From the NCBI GenBank assembly GCA_947178105.1, contig CAMWXD010000016.1, positions 1-64,000 on the forward strand: a stretch of DNA of 64,000 nt, in the 5' to 3' direction. Position 1 is the stretch's first letter. The number at the start of each line of letters is the position of its first letter. This stretch comes from an uncultured Eubacterium sp. (GTDB lineage: Bacteria; Bacillota; Clostridia; Lachnospirales; Lachnospiraceae). Made by a program: the position numbers and the translations under genes. The notes below the pieces were generated by a model. That model had not been told where the DNA came from. It ran no database searches and worked only from the letters and a program-made list of their open reading frames with translations. This document shows, one piece after another, positions 25,464 to 34,604 of the stretch.

Positions 25464-27083
25464 ATGAAAGAAAATAAAACCGGGCAGGAAACAGCAGCCG
25501 GTCAGGCGGATGCGGCGCAGGCAGCAGGCGCACAGGCGCAGGTGAACCAGCAGGAGAAGCTGACGACGCAGGAAGAGGTGCATCCGGTCTCTGTCAAGGT
25601 AAGCGAGAACAAAGCGTTTTTGGAGCAGCTCTTTGGCAACAGCGCGGATATTAAAATGCGCGAAATGCTGCTCGGCAAAGACCGGGTACGGTGCCTTGCC
25701 GCTTATATCGAAATTACGGCGGGATCGCTGGCATTTGAAAATTCCCTGATCGGGCGGCTGTTAAATGACCTTGCATACCTGCCGGCGGAGCAGATCTACC
25801 AGTCGCTGGCGGATAATGGGCAGGGGCTTTGCGATGTGACGCCTTTTGCGAATATTGAGGATGCAGTCCAATTTGGGATGCTGACCGGGGATGTGATCCT
25901 GTTTGTCGACGGGTTTGCCAGCGCATTGAAAATCCCGGACAAGGGATATCCGAATATGGGCGTGACCAAGCCGGATTCGGAAAAGGTGATCCGCGGCTCG
26001 CAGGAAGGGTTTGCTGATTCTGTGAAGGTCAATACGGCTTTGATCCGCAAAAGAATCCGTTCGACGAAGGTGCGGGTTAAGGAAGTGAAGGCAGGATTGT
26101 ATTCACACACTAATATTGACCTGGTCTATATGGAAGGGCTGGTATATCCAAGCCTTTTGGAAGAGATTGAGCGCAGGCTGGATTCGTATACGATTGACGG
26201 CGTGCTGGACAGCGGGACGGTCGAACAGCTCGCTGAGGACGAATGGTATTCTCCGTTTCCGCAGTTTCAGACGACACAGCGCCCAGACCGTGCCGCGATC
26301 GCGGTTATGGAGGGCAGGGTCGTGCTGCTGTGCGACAATTCGCCGACGGCACTGATTTTGCCGACAGATTTTAATTCGATGCTAAAAACGAGCGACGATT
26401 ATTACAACCGGTTCCAGATCGCTACGCTGGAACGGATGATCCGGTATGCATCGGCAATTATGGCGCTGGCGCTGCCGGCGTTTTATCTGGCGGTGACAAA
26501 TTTTCATACGCAGATCCTGCCGACCTCGCTGCTGCTTTCCTTTGCAGCGGCAAGGCAGGGGGTGCCGTTTCCGGCAGTTGTGGAAGTGCTGCTGATGGAG
26601 CTTTCCTTTGAGCTGCTGCGGGAAGCGGGCGTGCGCCTGCCCGGCGCGATGGGCAATACGATCGGTATTGTAGGCGGGCTGATTATCGGTCAGGCAGCGG
26701 TAGAAGCAAACCTGGTCAGCCCGATTGTCGTTATTGTCGTTGCTTTTACGGCGCTCAGCTCCTTTGCGATACCGAATGAGGAGCTTGCCACGTCTTTTCG
26801 GATATTGAAGTTTTATATGATCGCGCTGTCGGCATGGCTTGGGCTGTTTGGATTTTTGGCAGCGTCTTTGAGCATCCTGATCCATCTGGCAAAGCTCCGC
26901 AGCTTTGGCATTCCTTATCTGATGCCTTATGTGGGGGCAGAGCTGAATGGCTATGAGGACGAGCGTGACAGCGTTGTCCGCTATCCGCTGTTTTGGATGC
27001 GTATGCGCCCGATTTATGCAAAGCGCGCCAACCGGCTGCGGCTGGCGTTTGGAAGCAAAAAGAATCAAGGGAAGGAACGATAG
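25464..27083 (+). CDS. gerKA: Spore germination protein, GerA family (subunit A)
   Basis: Large A subunit of a nutrient germinant receptor in the spore inner membrane. The 539-aa protein has a Gln/Ala-rich N-terminus (residues 5-40). A soluble domain contains KVRVKEVKAGLYSHTNIDLVYMEGL-type GerA motifs. The C-terminal membrane part carries IGIVGGLIIGQAAVEANLVSP and the AIPNEE stretch typical of GerA. AAAGGAATGACAG precedes the ATG. It begins a three-gene unit A-B-C with near-zero spacing. Ger operons are usually forespore-expressed; a GTATA...AATACT pair near 25395-25425 is a weak sigma-G-like candidate. Confidence 0.93.
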   Translation: MKENKTGQETAAGQADAAQAAGAQAQVNQQEKLTTQEEVHPVSVKVSENKAFLEQLFGNSADIKMREMLLGKDRVRCLAAYIEITAGSLAFENSLIGRLLNDLAYLPAEQIYQSLADNGQGLCDVTPFANIEDAVQFGMLTGDVILFVDGFASALKIPDKGYPNMGVTKPDSEKVIRGSQEGFADSVKVNTALIRKRIRSTKVRVKEVKAGLYSHTNIDLVYMEGLVYPSLLEEIERRLDSYTIDGVLDSGTVEQLAEDEWYSPFPQFQTTQRPDRAAIAVMEGRVVLLCDNSPTALILPTDFNSMLKTSDDYYNRFQIATLERMIRYASAIMALALPAFYLAVTNFHTQILPTSLLLSFAAARQGVPFPAVVEVLLMELSFELLREAGVRLPGAMGNTIGIVGGLIIGQAAVEANLVSPIVVIVVAFTALSSFAIPNEELATSFRILKFYMIALSAWLGLFGFLAASLSILIHLAKLRSFGIPYLMPYVGAELNGYEDERDSVVRYPLFWMRMRPIYAKRANRLRLAFGSKKNQGKER

Positions 27084-27085
27084 GC

Positions 27086-28300
27086 GTGTTTTCCAGTAAT
27101 GATAAAATATCGTCACGACAGATAAAAAGGCTGCTTGTATTTGACTTGTTTGGCGCTGCTTCGCTGCTGCTGCCGTCACAGCTTGCAAAATCCGGCGACG
27201 GGATTGGGGTATGGAGCATTCTTGCCGGCATGGCGTTTGCAGGGATCTATTTGTGGATGCTGCATACGTGCTGCTGCCGGATGCCGTCGGATTATATGGA
27301 GTATTTAAAAACAGGCTGGGGAGGTTTTTTGGCAAGGCTTTTATACCTTTGTTATGCATGTCTGAGCATCGTGACATGCGCATGGGCGGCGAAGCTTCTG
27401 GCGGAGCTGATGTGCGGTACCTTGCTGGACAATCGGGAGTTCCCATGGGCGCTGCTTGTAGTCCTGCTGCTGGCGCTTTATGGCGCGGCCGCCGGGATGG
27501 AAGCGCGCGCAAGGGTTTATGAGCTGTTGTTTTGGGTGCTGGTCATTCCTCTTGTGATCCTGCTGCTGCTGTGTGTGCGGCAGGTGCAGGTGATGCAATG
27601 GTTCCCGCTGCTTGGGGATGGCGATGCGATTAGCTGGAGTTTTTTTTGGAGCGGGACATGGCAGTGCTTTGCCGCATTTTTGCCGCTTACGTTTGTGCTT
27701 TTTTTGATTCCGCATGTGCAGGAACCAAAAAAAACCTGCCGTGCTGCCGCGGGTGCAACCCTTTTGGACGGCATTGCGCTTGTGGTGCTCTATCTGATCC
27801 TGCTTGGGATATTTGGAAGCGGCGCGCTGGCAAAGGAAGAATATCCGGTTATTACTTTGATGGGCATGGTAAAGATTCCAGGTGATTTTATCAAAAGGCT
27901 GGATGCAGTTATGGTTGGCGGATGGTTTTTTACTTTGTATGCGCTGATCGGCACAACGCTGTATTATGGCGTTGTGATTATGCGCAGGGCGCTGACAGGA
28001 TGGGAAGCATACAAAAAAGCAGGCGGTATCGGAAAGCAGGTATGGTTTCTTGCACTGGCGGTTGCAGCATATGGTATTGCGTACTGGTTTTATTTATCGC
28101 CGCAGGCGGAGGTACGGGCGATGCGGATGTTTTATCTGGCAGGTGTGCCGTTTGCAGTCCTGGTGCCTGCTGTTTCGTTGTTTTTATGCAAAGGAGAAGC
28201 AGAGCGCAGACAAAGGGCGCAAGCCGTAGCAGAAATGGTAAAGGCAGGGTTAGAAGATGAACAAGGAGTTTTTTCGGCAGGAAAGCAGCAGGTTAAATAA
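27086..28300 (+). CDS. gerKB: Spore germination permease, GerB family (subunit B)
   Basis: B subunit of the germinant receptor, an amino-acid-permease-like membrane protein (APC superfamily) of about 404 aa with some ten membrane segments; in studied receptors it contributes the nutrient-binding site. The GerB-type beginning SSNDKISSRQIKRLLVFDLFG is followed by the first helix. GTG 27086 was chosen because it directly follows the gerKA stop with GGAAGGA 9 nt upstream; a longer frame would overlap gerKA by about 90 bp. It overlaps gerKC by 44 bp. Confidence 0.92.
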   Translation: MFSSNDKISSRQIKRLLVFDLFGAASLLLPSQLAKSGDGIGVWSILAGMAFAGIYLWMLHTCCCRMPSDYMEYLKTGWGGFLARLLYLCYACLSIVTCAWAAKLLAELMCGTLLDNREFPWALLVVLLLALYGAAAGMEARARVYELLFWVLVIPLVILLLLCVRQVQVMQWFPLLGDGDAISWSFFWSGTWQCFAAFLPLTFVLFLIPHVQEPKKTCRAAAGATLLDGIALVVLYLILLGIFGSGALAKEEYPVITLMGMVKIPGDFIKRLDAVMVGGWFFTLYALIGTTLYYGVVIMRRALTGWEAYKKAGGIGKQVWFLALAVAAYGIAYWFYLSPQAEVRAMRMFYLAGVPFAVLVPAVSLFLCKGEAERRQRAQAVAEMVKAGLEDEQGVFSAGKQQVK

Positions 28301-29351
28301 GAAAAGCTTTAGGCGAAAAGCTGCCGCGGCGCTTTGCGTGCTGCTGCTTGCGCTGTGCGCTTCCGGGTGCGGCGGGACAGAGCTTGAGAATAAGACGTTT
28401 CCGCTGGCGGTCATTATTGCGCAGCAGGAAGGGCAGCACCAGGTATGCTATCTTGCCCAGCAGTTGTCGGAGGTGGCAAACGAACGCGCGGACGGCGGGA
28501 ATATGACAGCGGCGAATGCATCGGGCAGCACGTATTATGAGACGCATCAGTCGTTTGAGAAAAACAACCGCTGCCAGTTGGATATGACGCATACAAAAGC
28601 AGTCATTTTTCAAAAAGGATTTTTGGAAAGCCGTGCGTTTACGGTATTTTTAGATACGGTGCGGAGTGAAAATACGTATGCCAGAAATACGCTTGTCTAT
28701 CTGTCGGACTGCAAGATGGAAGAAATGGCGGAATTAAACAATACGCTGGAGGTGCCGCTTGGCAGCTATCTGGAGCAGATGACAGAAAATGAACGCGAGG
28801 TCAACGAGCAGGCATTTGTAACGCTTGGTACTTTGCTGAATGAGCAGGCGAATGCCAGCCGTACGCTTCTGATTCCGGTGCTGGAGGTAGAGCATGGGCT
28901 TCCGGCCATCCAGTCCTATGAAGTGCTTCAGGGCTTTGAAGCCAAGGGAAGGGTAAGCGCAGAGGCGGCGCGGATTTACTACCTGCTTGCCGGGCAGATG
29001 CAGAGGATGGATCTGTTTTTGGATAAAGAAGAGCAGGTAAAGCTTTGCCGGATCAAATGCAGCCGCAAGTTCCGTATGGAAGACGGGACAGTAACGGAAC
29101 AGTTGCTTTTAAAGGCGGAGGCTGCTCGTGTTACCGGAAAATCGTCCAGGGAGCGGATCGAACGGGTGCTGGCAGACCAAATCGTGGAAATCTGCCAAGA
29201 GGCAAAGCTGCAAAACGGCGTTGACCTGACCGACAGCAGCCGCTGCCTTGCCATGGAGGCGCCGGAGGTATATCGTGCCTACGGAAAGCAGGCAAACGAA
29301 TACCGTGACAGACTTGTGTATGAGGTACAGGTGCAGGTGCGGCTGGTGTAA
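28257..29351 (+). CDS. gerKC: Spore germination lipoprotein, Ger(x)C family (subunit C)
   Basis: C subunit of the receptor, a lipoprotein on the outer face of the spore inner membrane. The 364 aa start with a basic N-region (SFRRKAAAALCVLLLALCASGCGG, seen in parts) whose lipobox ends at the Cys of ASGC. The C-terminal region has the Ger(x)C pattern of alternating strands and helices (KLCRIKCSRKF, then SSRERIERVLADQIVEICQEAK). AGGCAGGG precedes the ATG, which lies inside the end of gerKB. Being lipidated, it needs the prelipoprotein transferase seen in other organisms but not encoded in this window. Confidence 0.9.
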   Translation: MNKEFFRQESSRLNKKSFRRKAAAALCVLLLALCASGCGGTELENKTFPLAVIIAQQEGQHQVCYLAQQLSEVANERADGGNMTAANASGSTYYETHQSFEKNNRCQLDMTHTKAVIFQKGFLESRAFTVFLDTVRSENTYARNTLVYLSDCKMEEMAELNNTLEVPLGSYLEQMTENEREVNEQAFVTLGTLLNEQANASRTLLIPVLEVEHGLPAIQSYEVLQGFEAKGRVSAEAARIYYLLAGQMQRMDLFLDKEEQVKLCRIKCSRKFRMEDGTVTEQLLLKAEAARVTGKSSRERIERVLADQIVEICQEAKLQNGVDLTDSSRCLAMEAPEVYRAYGKQANEYRDRLVYEVQVQVRLV

Positions 29352-29472
29352 AGCGACGCTGAATGAGGGATGCAGGAGGCAGAACCGCTTCCCTCCTCCA
29401 TCGCCTACATATATTGCCTACATACTGTCTAAACTGCTGCGACTCAGCTTGGTTTTGGACAGCAACACAGGC

Positions 29473-29501
29473 TTGCCAAATGCAGCAAAAAACATTACAA
29501 T
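29473..29501 (+). promoter_or_regulatory. Promoter of the DUF1934 gene
   Basis: TTGCCA (29473-29478), 17 bp, TACAAT (29496-29501), about 50 bp before the ATG. Upstream (29352-29472) I see only an imperfect GGAGG/CCTCC stem shortly after gerKC. Confidence 0.6.
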
Positions 29502-29551
29502 AAATCTGTATCCAGCAGTTGCATTTGACAGAGAGGAAAGAGGAGCATAGC

Positions 29552-30010
29552 ATGACGAAGGAAATATTAGTAAAGATCAGCGGTATGCAGTTTACAGCGG
29601 ACAATGAAGATCCAAATGAACCGGAACCGGTAGAGATTATCGCTCCGGGAGAATATTATTATAAGAACGGCAAGCACTATATTTTATACGATGAATTTAT
29701 GGACGGTTTTGACAGCGTGACAAAAAATGTATTAAAGCTCAAGGATGATTCTCTTGAGATTACGAAGCGCGGCAGTTCCAACGTACATATGGTCTTTGAA
29801 AAGGATAAAAAAAATATGACCTGCTACACGACGCCGTTTGGAAGCCTGATGATGGGCATTGATGCACGCCGGATTTCGGTAGAAGAGTCGGAAGAGGAGA
29901 TCTATGCCCAGGTCGAGTATGCGCTGGATATCAATTATGAGCATCTGGCGGACTGCACGATCCAACTGCATGTACAGTCAAAAAAGACGGCGGCAAGCAG
30001 CCTGTTTTAG
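29552..30010 (+). CDS. DUF1934 (YwiB-like) beta-barrel protein
   Basis: A 152-aa soluble protein with the DUF1934 pattern: MTKEILVKISGMQF at the start, YYKNGKHYILYDE, LKLKDDSLEITKRGS, and the conserved TPFGSLMMGIDARRI ahead of the ALDINYEH strand. The family is lipocalin-like in fold and of unknown function; it is widespread in Firmicutes. ATG 29552 has GAGGAAAGAGGAG upstream. Single-gene unit closed by a strong terminator. Confidence 0.85.
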   Translation: MTKEILVKISGMQFTADNEDPNEPEPVEIIAPGEYYYKNGKHYILYDEFMDGFDSVTKNVLKLKDDSLEITKRGSSNVHMVFEKDKKNMTCYTTPFGSLMMGIDARRISVEESEEEIYAQVEYALDINYEHLADCTIQLHVQSKKTAASSLF

Positions 30011-30036
30011 CCTGCCATGCCGACAGGAAAGAAAAA

Positions 30037-30075
30037 CAGCCGCCACTATGCCAAGAGTGACGGCTGGTTCTTTTT
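30037..30075. terminator. Bidirectional terminator between convergent genes
   Basis: CAGCCGCCACT (30037-30047) pairs with AGTGACGGCTG (30056-30066) with one mismatch. T-rich sequence lies on the right and AAAAA on the left, so it can end transcription from both sides. Confidence 0.8.
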
Positions 30076-30093
30076 GGAAGGTTTTCGCTCAGG

Positions 30094-30603
30094 TTACTTT
30101 TTTTTGCTTTTGCCGGAGGAAGCGCTGGCTCCTGCCTGCTGTGCTTGCAGGTTTTTGGCTTTCTCCTGGATTTTTTGCGTCAATTTCTTTTTTTTCGGTT
30201 CCGCCGGTTTTTCCAATGGCTTGCGCAGCCCTTTGACGCCGGTGATGTACAGCCCGCTGACGGTTACCCGTACTTCTTTTTTCAGAGGGATATCGTCAAA
30301 TACGGCGGCATCGCACATAAAGGTCTGGATTTTCGGCCCGACTTTTGCCTTTACAATCGGAACCTTTTGGCGGCGGAGGAGCTTCGGCGTCTGCTCATAG
30401 ACGATGGAAGGAAGGCCTGCTTCTTTGAGTTTCATTTTTTTCTTATCTATAATCAGCATGGGGATCGTCTGCGAAGCAGCCTCAAGCTGCCGGTCAGATT
30501 CGTCCTTTTTCTTTTGCAGCTTTTTCCCAACAAAGTAAAGGGCAACCAATGCTATCAGCAGTATGGCAATAATGACAAGTAAAACAATCTGCCAGGTTCT
30601 CAC
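30094..30603 (-). CDS. Membrane-anchored basic protein of unknown function
   Basis: A 169-aa protein with one N-terminal membrane segment (IVLLVIIAILLIALVALYFVG), a cytosolic domain with strands (KVPIVKAKVGPKIQTFMCDA, EVRVTVSGLYITGVKGL) and a Lys/Ala-rich tail ending in GKSKKK. GTG start with GAGGAGGA 9 nt upstream. I do not recognise the domain. It is transcribed divergently from the trigger-factor-like lipoprotein. A hairpin with a T tract lies about 35 nt before its start (30635-30674). Confidence 0.7.
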   Translation of the reverse strand: MRTWQIVLLVIIAILLIALVALYFVGKKLQKKKDESDRQLEAASQTIPMLIIDKKKMKLKEAGLPSIVYEQTPKLLRRQKVPIVKAKVGPKIQTFMCDAAVFDDIPLKKEVRVTVSGLYITGVKGLRKPLEKPAEPKKKKLTQKIQEKAKNLQAQQAGASASSGKSKKK

Positions 30604-30634
30604 GTTGTGTCCTCCTCAAATTTTATAGTCAGTG

Positions 30635-30674
30635 AATAAAAATCTCAGCCCGCTTCCAGTCGGCGGCGGGCTGA
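30635..30674 (-). terminator. Hairpin with T tract in the 5' region of the 30094-30603 gene
   Basis: On the minus strand TCAGCCCGC and GCGGGCTGA (30645-30653 with 30666-30674) pair over 9 bp, followed by GATTTTTATT. It may be an attenuator for that gene or the end of an unseen minus-strand transcript. Confidence 0.55.
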
Positions 30675-30777
30675 TCTATGTTCGGGTGCCAGTCCAGGGT
30701 ATGAACTGTAACAGATTATAGCATTTTTTTTCCTATAAAGCAATAAAATTTTCATCAAAAACTTTAATTTTTCACAA

Positions 30778-30805
30778 TTGTATGTTATTGTAGAAATGAT
30801 ATTTT
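30778..30805 (+). promoter_or_regulatory. Candidate promoter of the trigger-factor-like lipoprotein operon
   Basis: TTGTAT (30778-30783), 16 bp, TATTTT (30800-30805), about 50 bp before the ATG, in a very AT-rich stretch. Confidence 0.45.
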
Positions 30806-30857
30806 ATAAAAGTACGTTTATAAAATATATTTTAAAATAGAAGGGACAGGATATACA

Positions 30858-32054
30858 ATGAAAAAGAAGATTTTGATGGTTTTGCTGGCGGCTGTTATGG
30901 CAGTATCAGCCAGTGCATGTGGAAATGAAAAGCAAAATGGCGGCAGCGCGGATACGCAGGAGGGCGGCTCGGGAGCGGGCAGTGAAAAAGGCGGCAAGGA
31001 AAGCACGGCGCAGGCGGATAAGGTATCTTATCAGGCGGATGAATGTGTCAAGCTGGGCGAATATTTTGGAATGGAGGTATCTTTGCCGAACGACTATAAA
31101 GTGACCAAGGCGCAGATCGAAGATTATGCAAACAGCATGGCGCAGTATTCGGCACAGCCTTCTTACCGGGATACGAATAAAAAGAAGGTGGAAGAAGGAG
31201 ATATCGTCAATATTGACTACGAAGGGAAAAAAGACGGGGTGGCGTTTGACGGCGGTACGGATACCGGCTATCACCTGGAGATTGGCTCTGGCACATTTAT
31301 CGATGGATTTGAAGAAGGGCTGATCGGGAAAAAGGTCGGGCAGACGGTAGACTTAGACCTGACGTTCCCGGAAAATTACCAGAGTACGGAGCTTGCAGGG
31401 CAGGCAGTCGTCTTTACGGTAAAGATCAATAAGATCGTCGAGGTAGACCCGGATGCGGAATTTGAGTTAAACGATGAATATGTGCAGAAAAATTTTAATA
31501 TGGATACCGTGGCGGATTTTAAAAAGCAGGTCAAGGAATATCTGGAAGAGTCCAACAAAAACAGTAAGCAGACGGATACAAGGCAGGCAGTGATTAACAA
31601 GCTGCATGAGGTCTGTGAGGTCAATCTGCCGGACGAGCTGTTAGAGGCGCGTACCGCTGATTATGTCGTGCAGTTTACAAACCGCAACTGTACGGACGGC
31701 ACATCGCTGGCGGACTACTTGTCTCAAAATTATAATGGAATGACAGAAGATGATTTTAAGTCTGACCTGAAAAGCGAGATGCAGACAAACCTGACGACAG
31801 AGCTGATCTTGGAAGCAATCGCAAAAAAGGAAGGGATTGAGCTGGATGAAGAAGGGTTTGCGGATTATGTAAAACAGCAGATGGAAGTCTATGCCTATGA
31901 GACAGAAGAGGATTTTTATAAAGCAAACGGCGTAGACGCGGTATCCGGGGAAGCGTATGAGCGAAAAGTCTATGTATGCAACCAGGCGCTTGACCAGGTA
32001 GTGGAAAACGCAAAGATTACGTATGGCGTAACGCCGGAAGATTCGGAAAAATAA
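30858..32054 (+). CDS. Lipoprotein with FKBP and trigger-factor C-terminal domains
   Basis: A 398-aa exported protein. Residues 1-21 are a lipoprotein signal ending at the Cys of SASAC. A Gly/Ser/Glu-rich linker follows. Then comes an FKBP-type prolyl isomerase domain (VEEGDIVNIDYEGKKDGVAFDGG; FIDGFEEGLIGKKVGQ) and the helical trigger-factor C-terminal domain (about 200-380). The ribosome-binding N-terminal domain of cytosolic trigger factor is absent and replaced by the signal and linker, so this should be an envelope chaperone/isomerase for secreted proteins. It heads a unit with asnS and a TPR lipoprotein. The cytosolic tig gene is not in the window. Confidence 0.88.
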   Translation: MKKKILMVLLAAVMAVSASACGNEKQNGGSADTQEGGSGAGSEKGGKESTAQADKVSYQADECVKLGEYFGMEVSLPNDYKVTKAQIEDYANSMAQYSAQPSYRDTNKKKVEEGDIVNIDYEGKKDGVAFDGGTDTGYHLEIGSGTFIDGFEEGLIGKKVGQTVDLDLTFPENYQSTELAGQAVVFTVKINKIVEVDPDAEFELNDEYVQKNFNMDTVADFKKQVKEYLEESNKNSKQTDTRQAVINKLHEVCEVNLPDELLEARTADYVVQFTNRNCTDGTSLADYLSQNYNGMTEDDFKSDLKSEMQTNLTTELILEAIAKKEGIELDEEGFADYVKQQMEVYAYETEEDFYKANGVDAVSGEAYERKVYVCNQALDQVVENAKITYGVTPEDSEK

Positions 32055-32074
32055 GCAGAGAGGGAAAATGAGAT

Positions 32075-33466
32075 ATGGAATTGACAAATATCAGAGAGCT
32101 GTTCCGCGCGCAGCAGCAGTTCGCAGACAAGGAAGTGACGATTGGCGGATGGGTAAGAAGCAACCGCAAATCAAAAGCATTTGGATTTATTATGGTAAAT
32201 GACGGCACCTTTTTTGAGCCGGTGCAGGTAGTATATGGAGACGGCCTGGATAATTTTGAAGAAATCGGAAAGATCAATGTCGGGGCGGCGCTGATTGTAA
32301 CAGGCACGTTTGTCCCTACGCCGGATGCAAAGCAGCCGTTTGAGCTACAGGCGAAAAAGATCGAAGTGGAAGGGGCGTCCTCGCCGGATTATCCGCTTCA
32401 GAAAAAGCGCCATACGTATGAGTTTTTGCGCACGATTTCACATCTGCGCCCGCGTACGAATACGTTTGAGGCAGTGTTTCGCGTACGTTCGCTGACAGCC
32501 TATGCGATACACAAATTTTTCCAGGAGCGGGATTTTGTATATGTGCATACGCCGATTATCACAGGCAGCGACTGTGAAGGCGCAGGGGAGATGTTCCAGG
32601 TGACCTCGATGGACTTAAACAACCTGCCGCAAAAGGAGGACGGAAGCATTGATTATGCGCAGGACTTTTTCGGGAAACCGACCAACCTGACGGTCAGCGG
32701 GCAGTTAAACGGCGAGACGTATGCGATGGCGTTTAAAAATATCTATACGTTTGGGCCGACGTTTCGGGCGGAAAACTCCAATACAACGAGACATGCAGCG
32801 GAGTTTTGGATGATCGAGCCGGAAATTGCGTTTGCAGACCTCTATGACGATATGATGCTGGCTGAGAGCATGTTGAAGTATATTATCCGCTATGTATTGG
32901 AACATGCGCCGGAAGAGATGGCGTTTTTCAACCAGTTCGTGGACAAAGGGCTGATCGAGCGCCTGGAGCATGTGATGAATTCGGATTTTGCGCGGGTGTC
33001 TTACACAGAGGCAGTAAAGCTGCTTGAGAAAAACAACAGCAAGTTTGACTACAAAGTATCCTGGGGAGCGGATTTGCAGACAGAGCATGAGCGTTATCTT
33101 ACTGAGCAGGTATTTAAGCGCCCGGTATTTGTATATGATTATCCAAAAGAGATCAAGGCATTTTATATGAAGCTGAACGACGATGAAAAGACGGTTGCAG
33201 CAGTCGACTGCCTGGTGCCTGGCATTGGCGAGATTATCGGCGGCAGCCAGAGAGAGGACGATTATGACAAGCTGCTGGCAAGAATCCAGGAGCTGGGTCT
33301 TCGGGAGGAGGACTATGCGTTTTATCTGGACCTGCGTAAGTTTGGATCGGCAAGACATGCAGGATTCGGGCTGGGCTTTGAGCGCTGCGTAATGTATTTA
33401 ACGGGGATGTCCAATATCCGGGATGTGATTCCGTTCCCAAGAACCGTAAATAATTGCGAGCTGTAA
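32075..33466 (+). CDS. asnS: Asparaginyl-tRNA synthetase
   Basis: Class IIb synthetase charging tRNA-Asn. The 463-aa protein has an N-terminal OB-fold anticodon domain ([19 protein letters not shown]), motif 2 in the [24 protein letters not shown] region (seen in parts), and motif 3 at [13 protein letters not shown]. The AsnRS branch, rather than AspRS, is supported by the ENSNTTRH and [17 protein letters not shown] patterns. GAGAGGGAAAATGAG precedes the ATG, 20 bp after the upstream gene. Confidence 0.96.
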   Translation: MELTNIRELFRAQQQFADKEVTIGGWVRSNRKSKAFGFIMVNDGTFFEPVQVVYGDGLDNFEEIGKINVGAALIVTGTFVPTPDAKQPFELQAKKIEVEGASSPDYPLQKKRHTYEFLRTISHLRPRTNTFEAVFRVRSLTAYAIHKFFQERDFVYVHTPIITGSDCEGAGEMFQVTSMDLNNLPQKEDGSIDYAQDFFGKPTNLTVSGQLNGETYAMAFKNIYTFGPTFRAENSNTTRHAAEFWMIEPEIAFADLYDDMMLAESMLKYIIRYVLEHAPEEMAFFNQFVDKGLIERLEHVMNSDFARVSYTEAVKLLEKNNSKFDYKVSWGADLQTEHERYLTEQVFKRPVFVYDYPKEIKAFYMKLNDDEKTVAAVDCLVPGIGEIIGGSQREDDYDKLLARIQELGLREEDYAFYLDLRKFGSARHAGFGLGFERCVMYLTGMSNIRDVIPFPRTVNNCEL

Positions 33467-33479
33467 ACAGGTGGCTGTT

Positions 33480-34460
33480 ATGAAGTACCTGATTGTGAAG
33501 CTGCGAAGGTTCGGGGCGGCAGCGGGAGCAGCTTTGCTGGCTGCGGGATTTGCCTGCGGCTGCGGGGATGAAAAGCAGGTAGAGCGGGAGCAGGCAAAAC
33601 GGCAGGCAGGGCTGGAGCTGCTTGACCAGGGAGACTATGCCGGCGCGGTAGACGCCTTTAACAAGGCTTTGCAGGAACGGGTCGGCATTGTATCGAATCT
33701 GGAAGAGGATCTGAATTTTTACAAAGCCCATGCGCAGATGGAGGCAGGCAGCGTGAAGGACGCCATCGCGACCTATACGGCGATCATTGATTACGATTCC
33801 AAAAATGCGGATGCCTATTATCTGCGCGGCTGCGCGTATATCAGTGCGGGACAGTCGAAGGAAGCGGCAGCGGATTTTAAACATGCGGCTGACAATAATA
33901 AAAAAAACGGGCAGATGTATGCCGGTATTTATGAGCAGCTTGTAATGGCGGGGCTGTTAGACGATGCGGCGGCATATCTTGAAGAAGGGCTAAAGATCAA
34001 GGGCGACGGCGCAGACGCATGTCTGTCCAGGGGCAGGCTGTATTATGTTAGCGGCGATTATGAGAAGGCAGCGGAAGAATTAAACGCCGCACTTGAAAAA
34101 AAAGCGGCAGCGGCAAACCTGTACCTGGGCAGGGTGTACCAGGCACAGGGGCAAAATGAGGAAGCCAGGTCGTATTATGAAGCATACCTCGAAGAAAATC
34201 CGAACGATTCCAACGTCTTATATGAGCTTGGGCAGATTTCTTTCAAAGAGGAAAACTATGAACAGGCGGTTTCCTGGTTTGAAGAAGGCATGGCATGTAA
34301 AAACGTCATCAATAAGCGGGAGCTTTGGGCAGGAAAAATTGCATGTCTGGAATATATGGGAAACTTCGAGGCTGCAAAACAGGAGATGCAGGCGTATCTG
34401 GAAAGCTATCCGAATGACGGGGCAGCGCAGAGGGAATATGTCTTTTTAAAGACAAGGTAA
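33480..34460 (+). CDS. TPR-repeat lipoprotein
   Basis: A 326-aa exported protein with a lipoprotein-like signal (VKLRRFGAAAGAALLAAGFA, then CGCG) and at least five tetratricopeptide repeats. Examples are GLELLDQGDYAGAVDAFNKAL, DAYYLRGCAYISAGQSKEAA and GRLYYVSGDYEKAAEELNAAL. TPR arrays mediate protein contacts; no enzymatic domain is visible. ATG 33480 was chosen because AGGTGG (33469-33474) sits 5 nt upstream; GTG 33471 overlaps that ribosome site. Last gene of the operon. Confidence 0.85.
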   Translation: MKYLIVKLRRFGAAAGAALLAAGFACGCGDEKQVEREQAKRQAGLELLDQGDYAGAVDAFNKALQERVGIVSNLEEDLNFYKAHAQMEAGSVKDAIATYTAIIDYDSKNADAYYLRGCAYISAGQSKEAAADFKHAADNNKKNGQMYAGIYEQLVMAGLLDDAAAYLEEGLKIKGDGADACLSRGRLYYVSGDYEKAAEELNAALEKKAAAANLYLGRVYQAQGQNEEARSYYEAYLEENPNDSNVLYELGQISFKEENYEQAVSWFEEGMACKNVINKRELWAGKIACLEYMGNFEAAKQEMQAYLESYPNDGAAQREYVFLKTR

Positions 34461-34518
34461 CGGGAGTGGGTGAGCGCATTTATCCAGGAGGAATATGTGC
34501 CAGAAAGACCGGAAAAAA

Positions 34519-34578
34519 CAGCGGCTCGCCTTGCGATGGTAATAGCAGGGACTGGGAGCCGCTGAACCGTTTTTTTTG
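34519..34578 (+). terminator. Terminator of the asnS operon
   Basis: CAGCGGCTC (34519-34527) pairs with GAGCCGCTG (34556-34564). Eight T follow at 34570-34577 after a 5-nt spacer. Confidence 0.75.
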
Positions 34579-34604
34579 GAATGGCAGGGGCAGAAGTATG
34601 AAAG

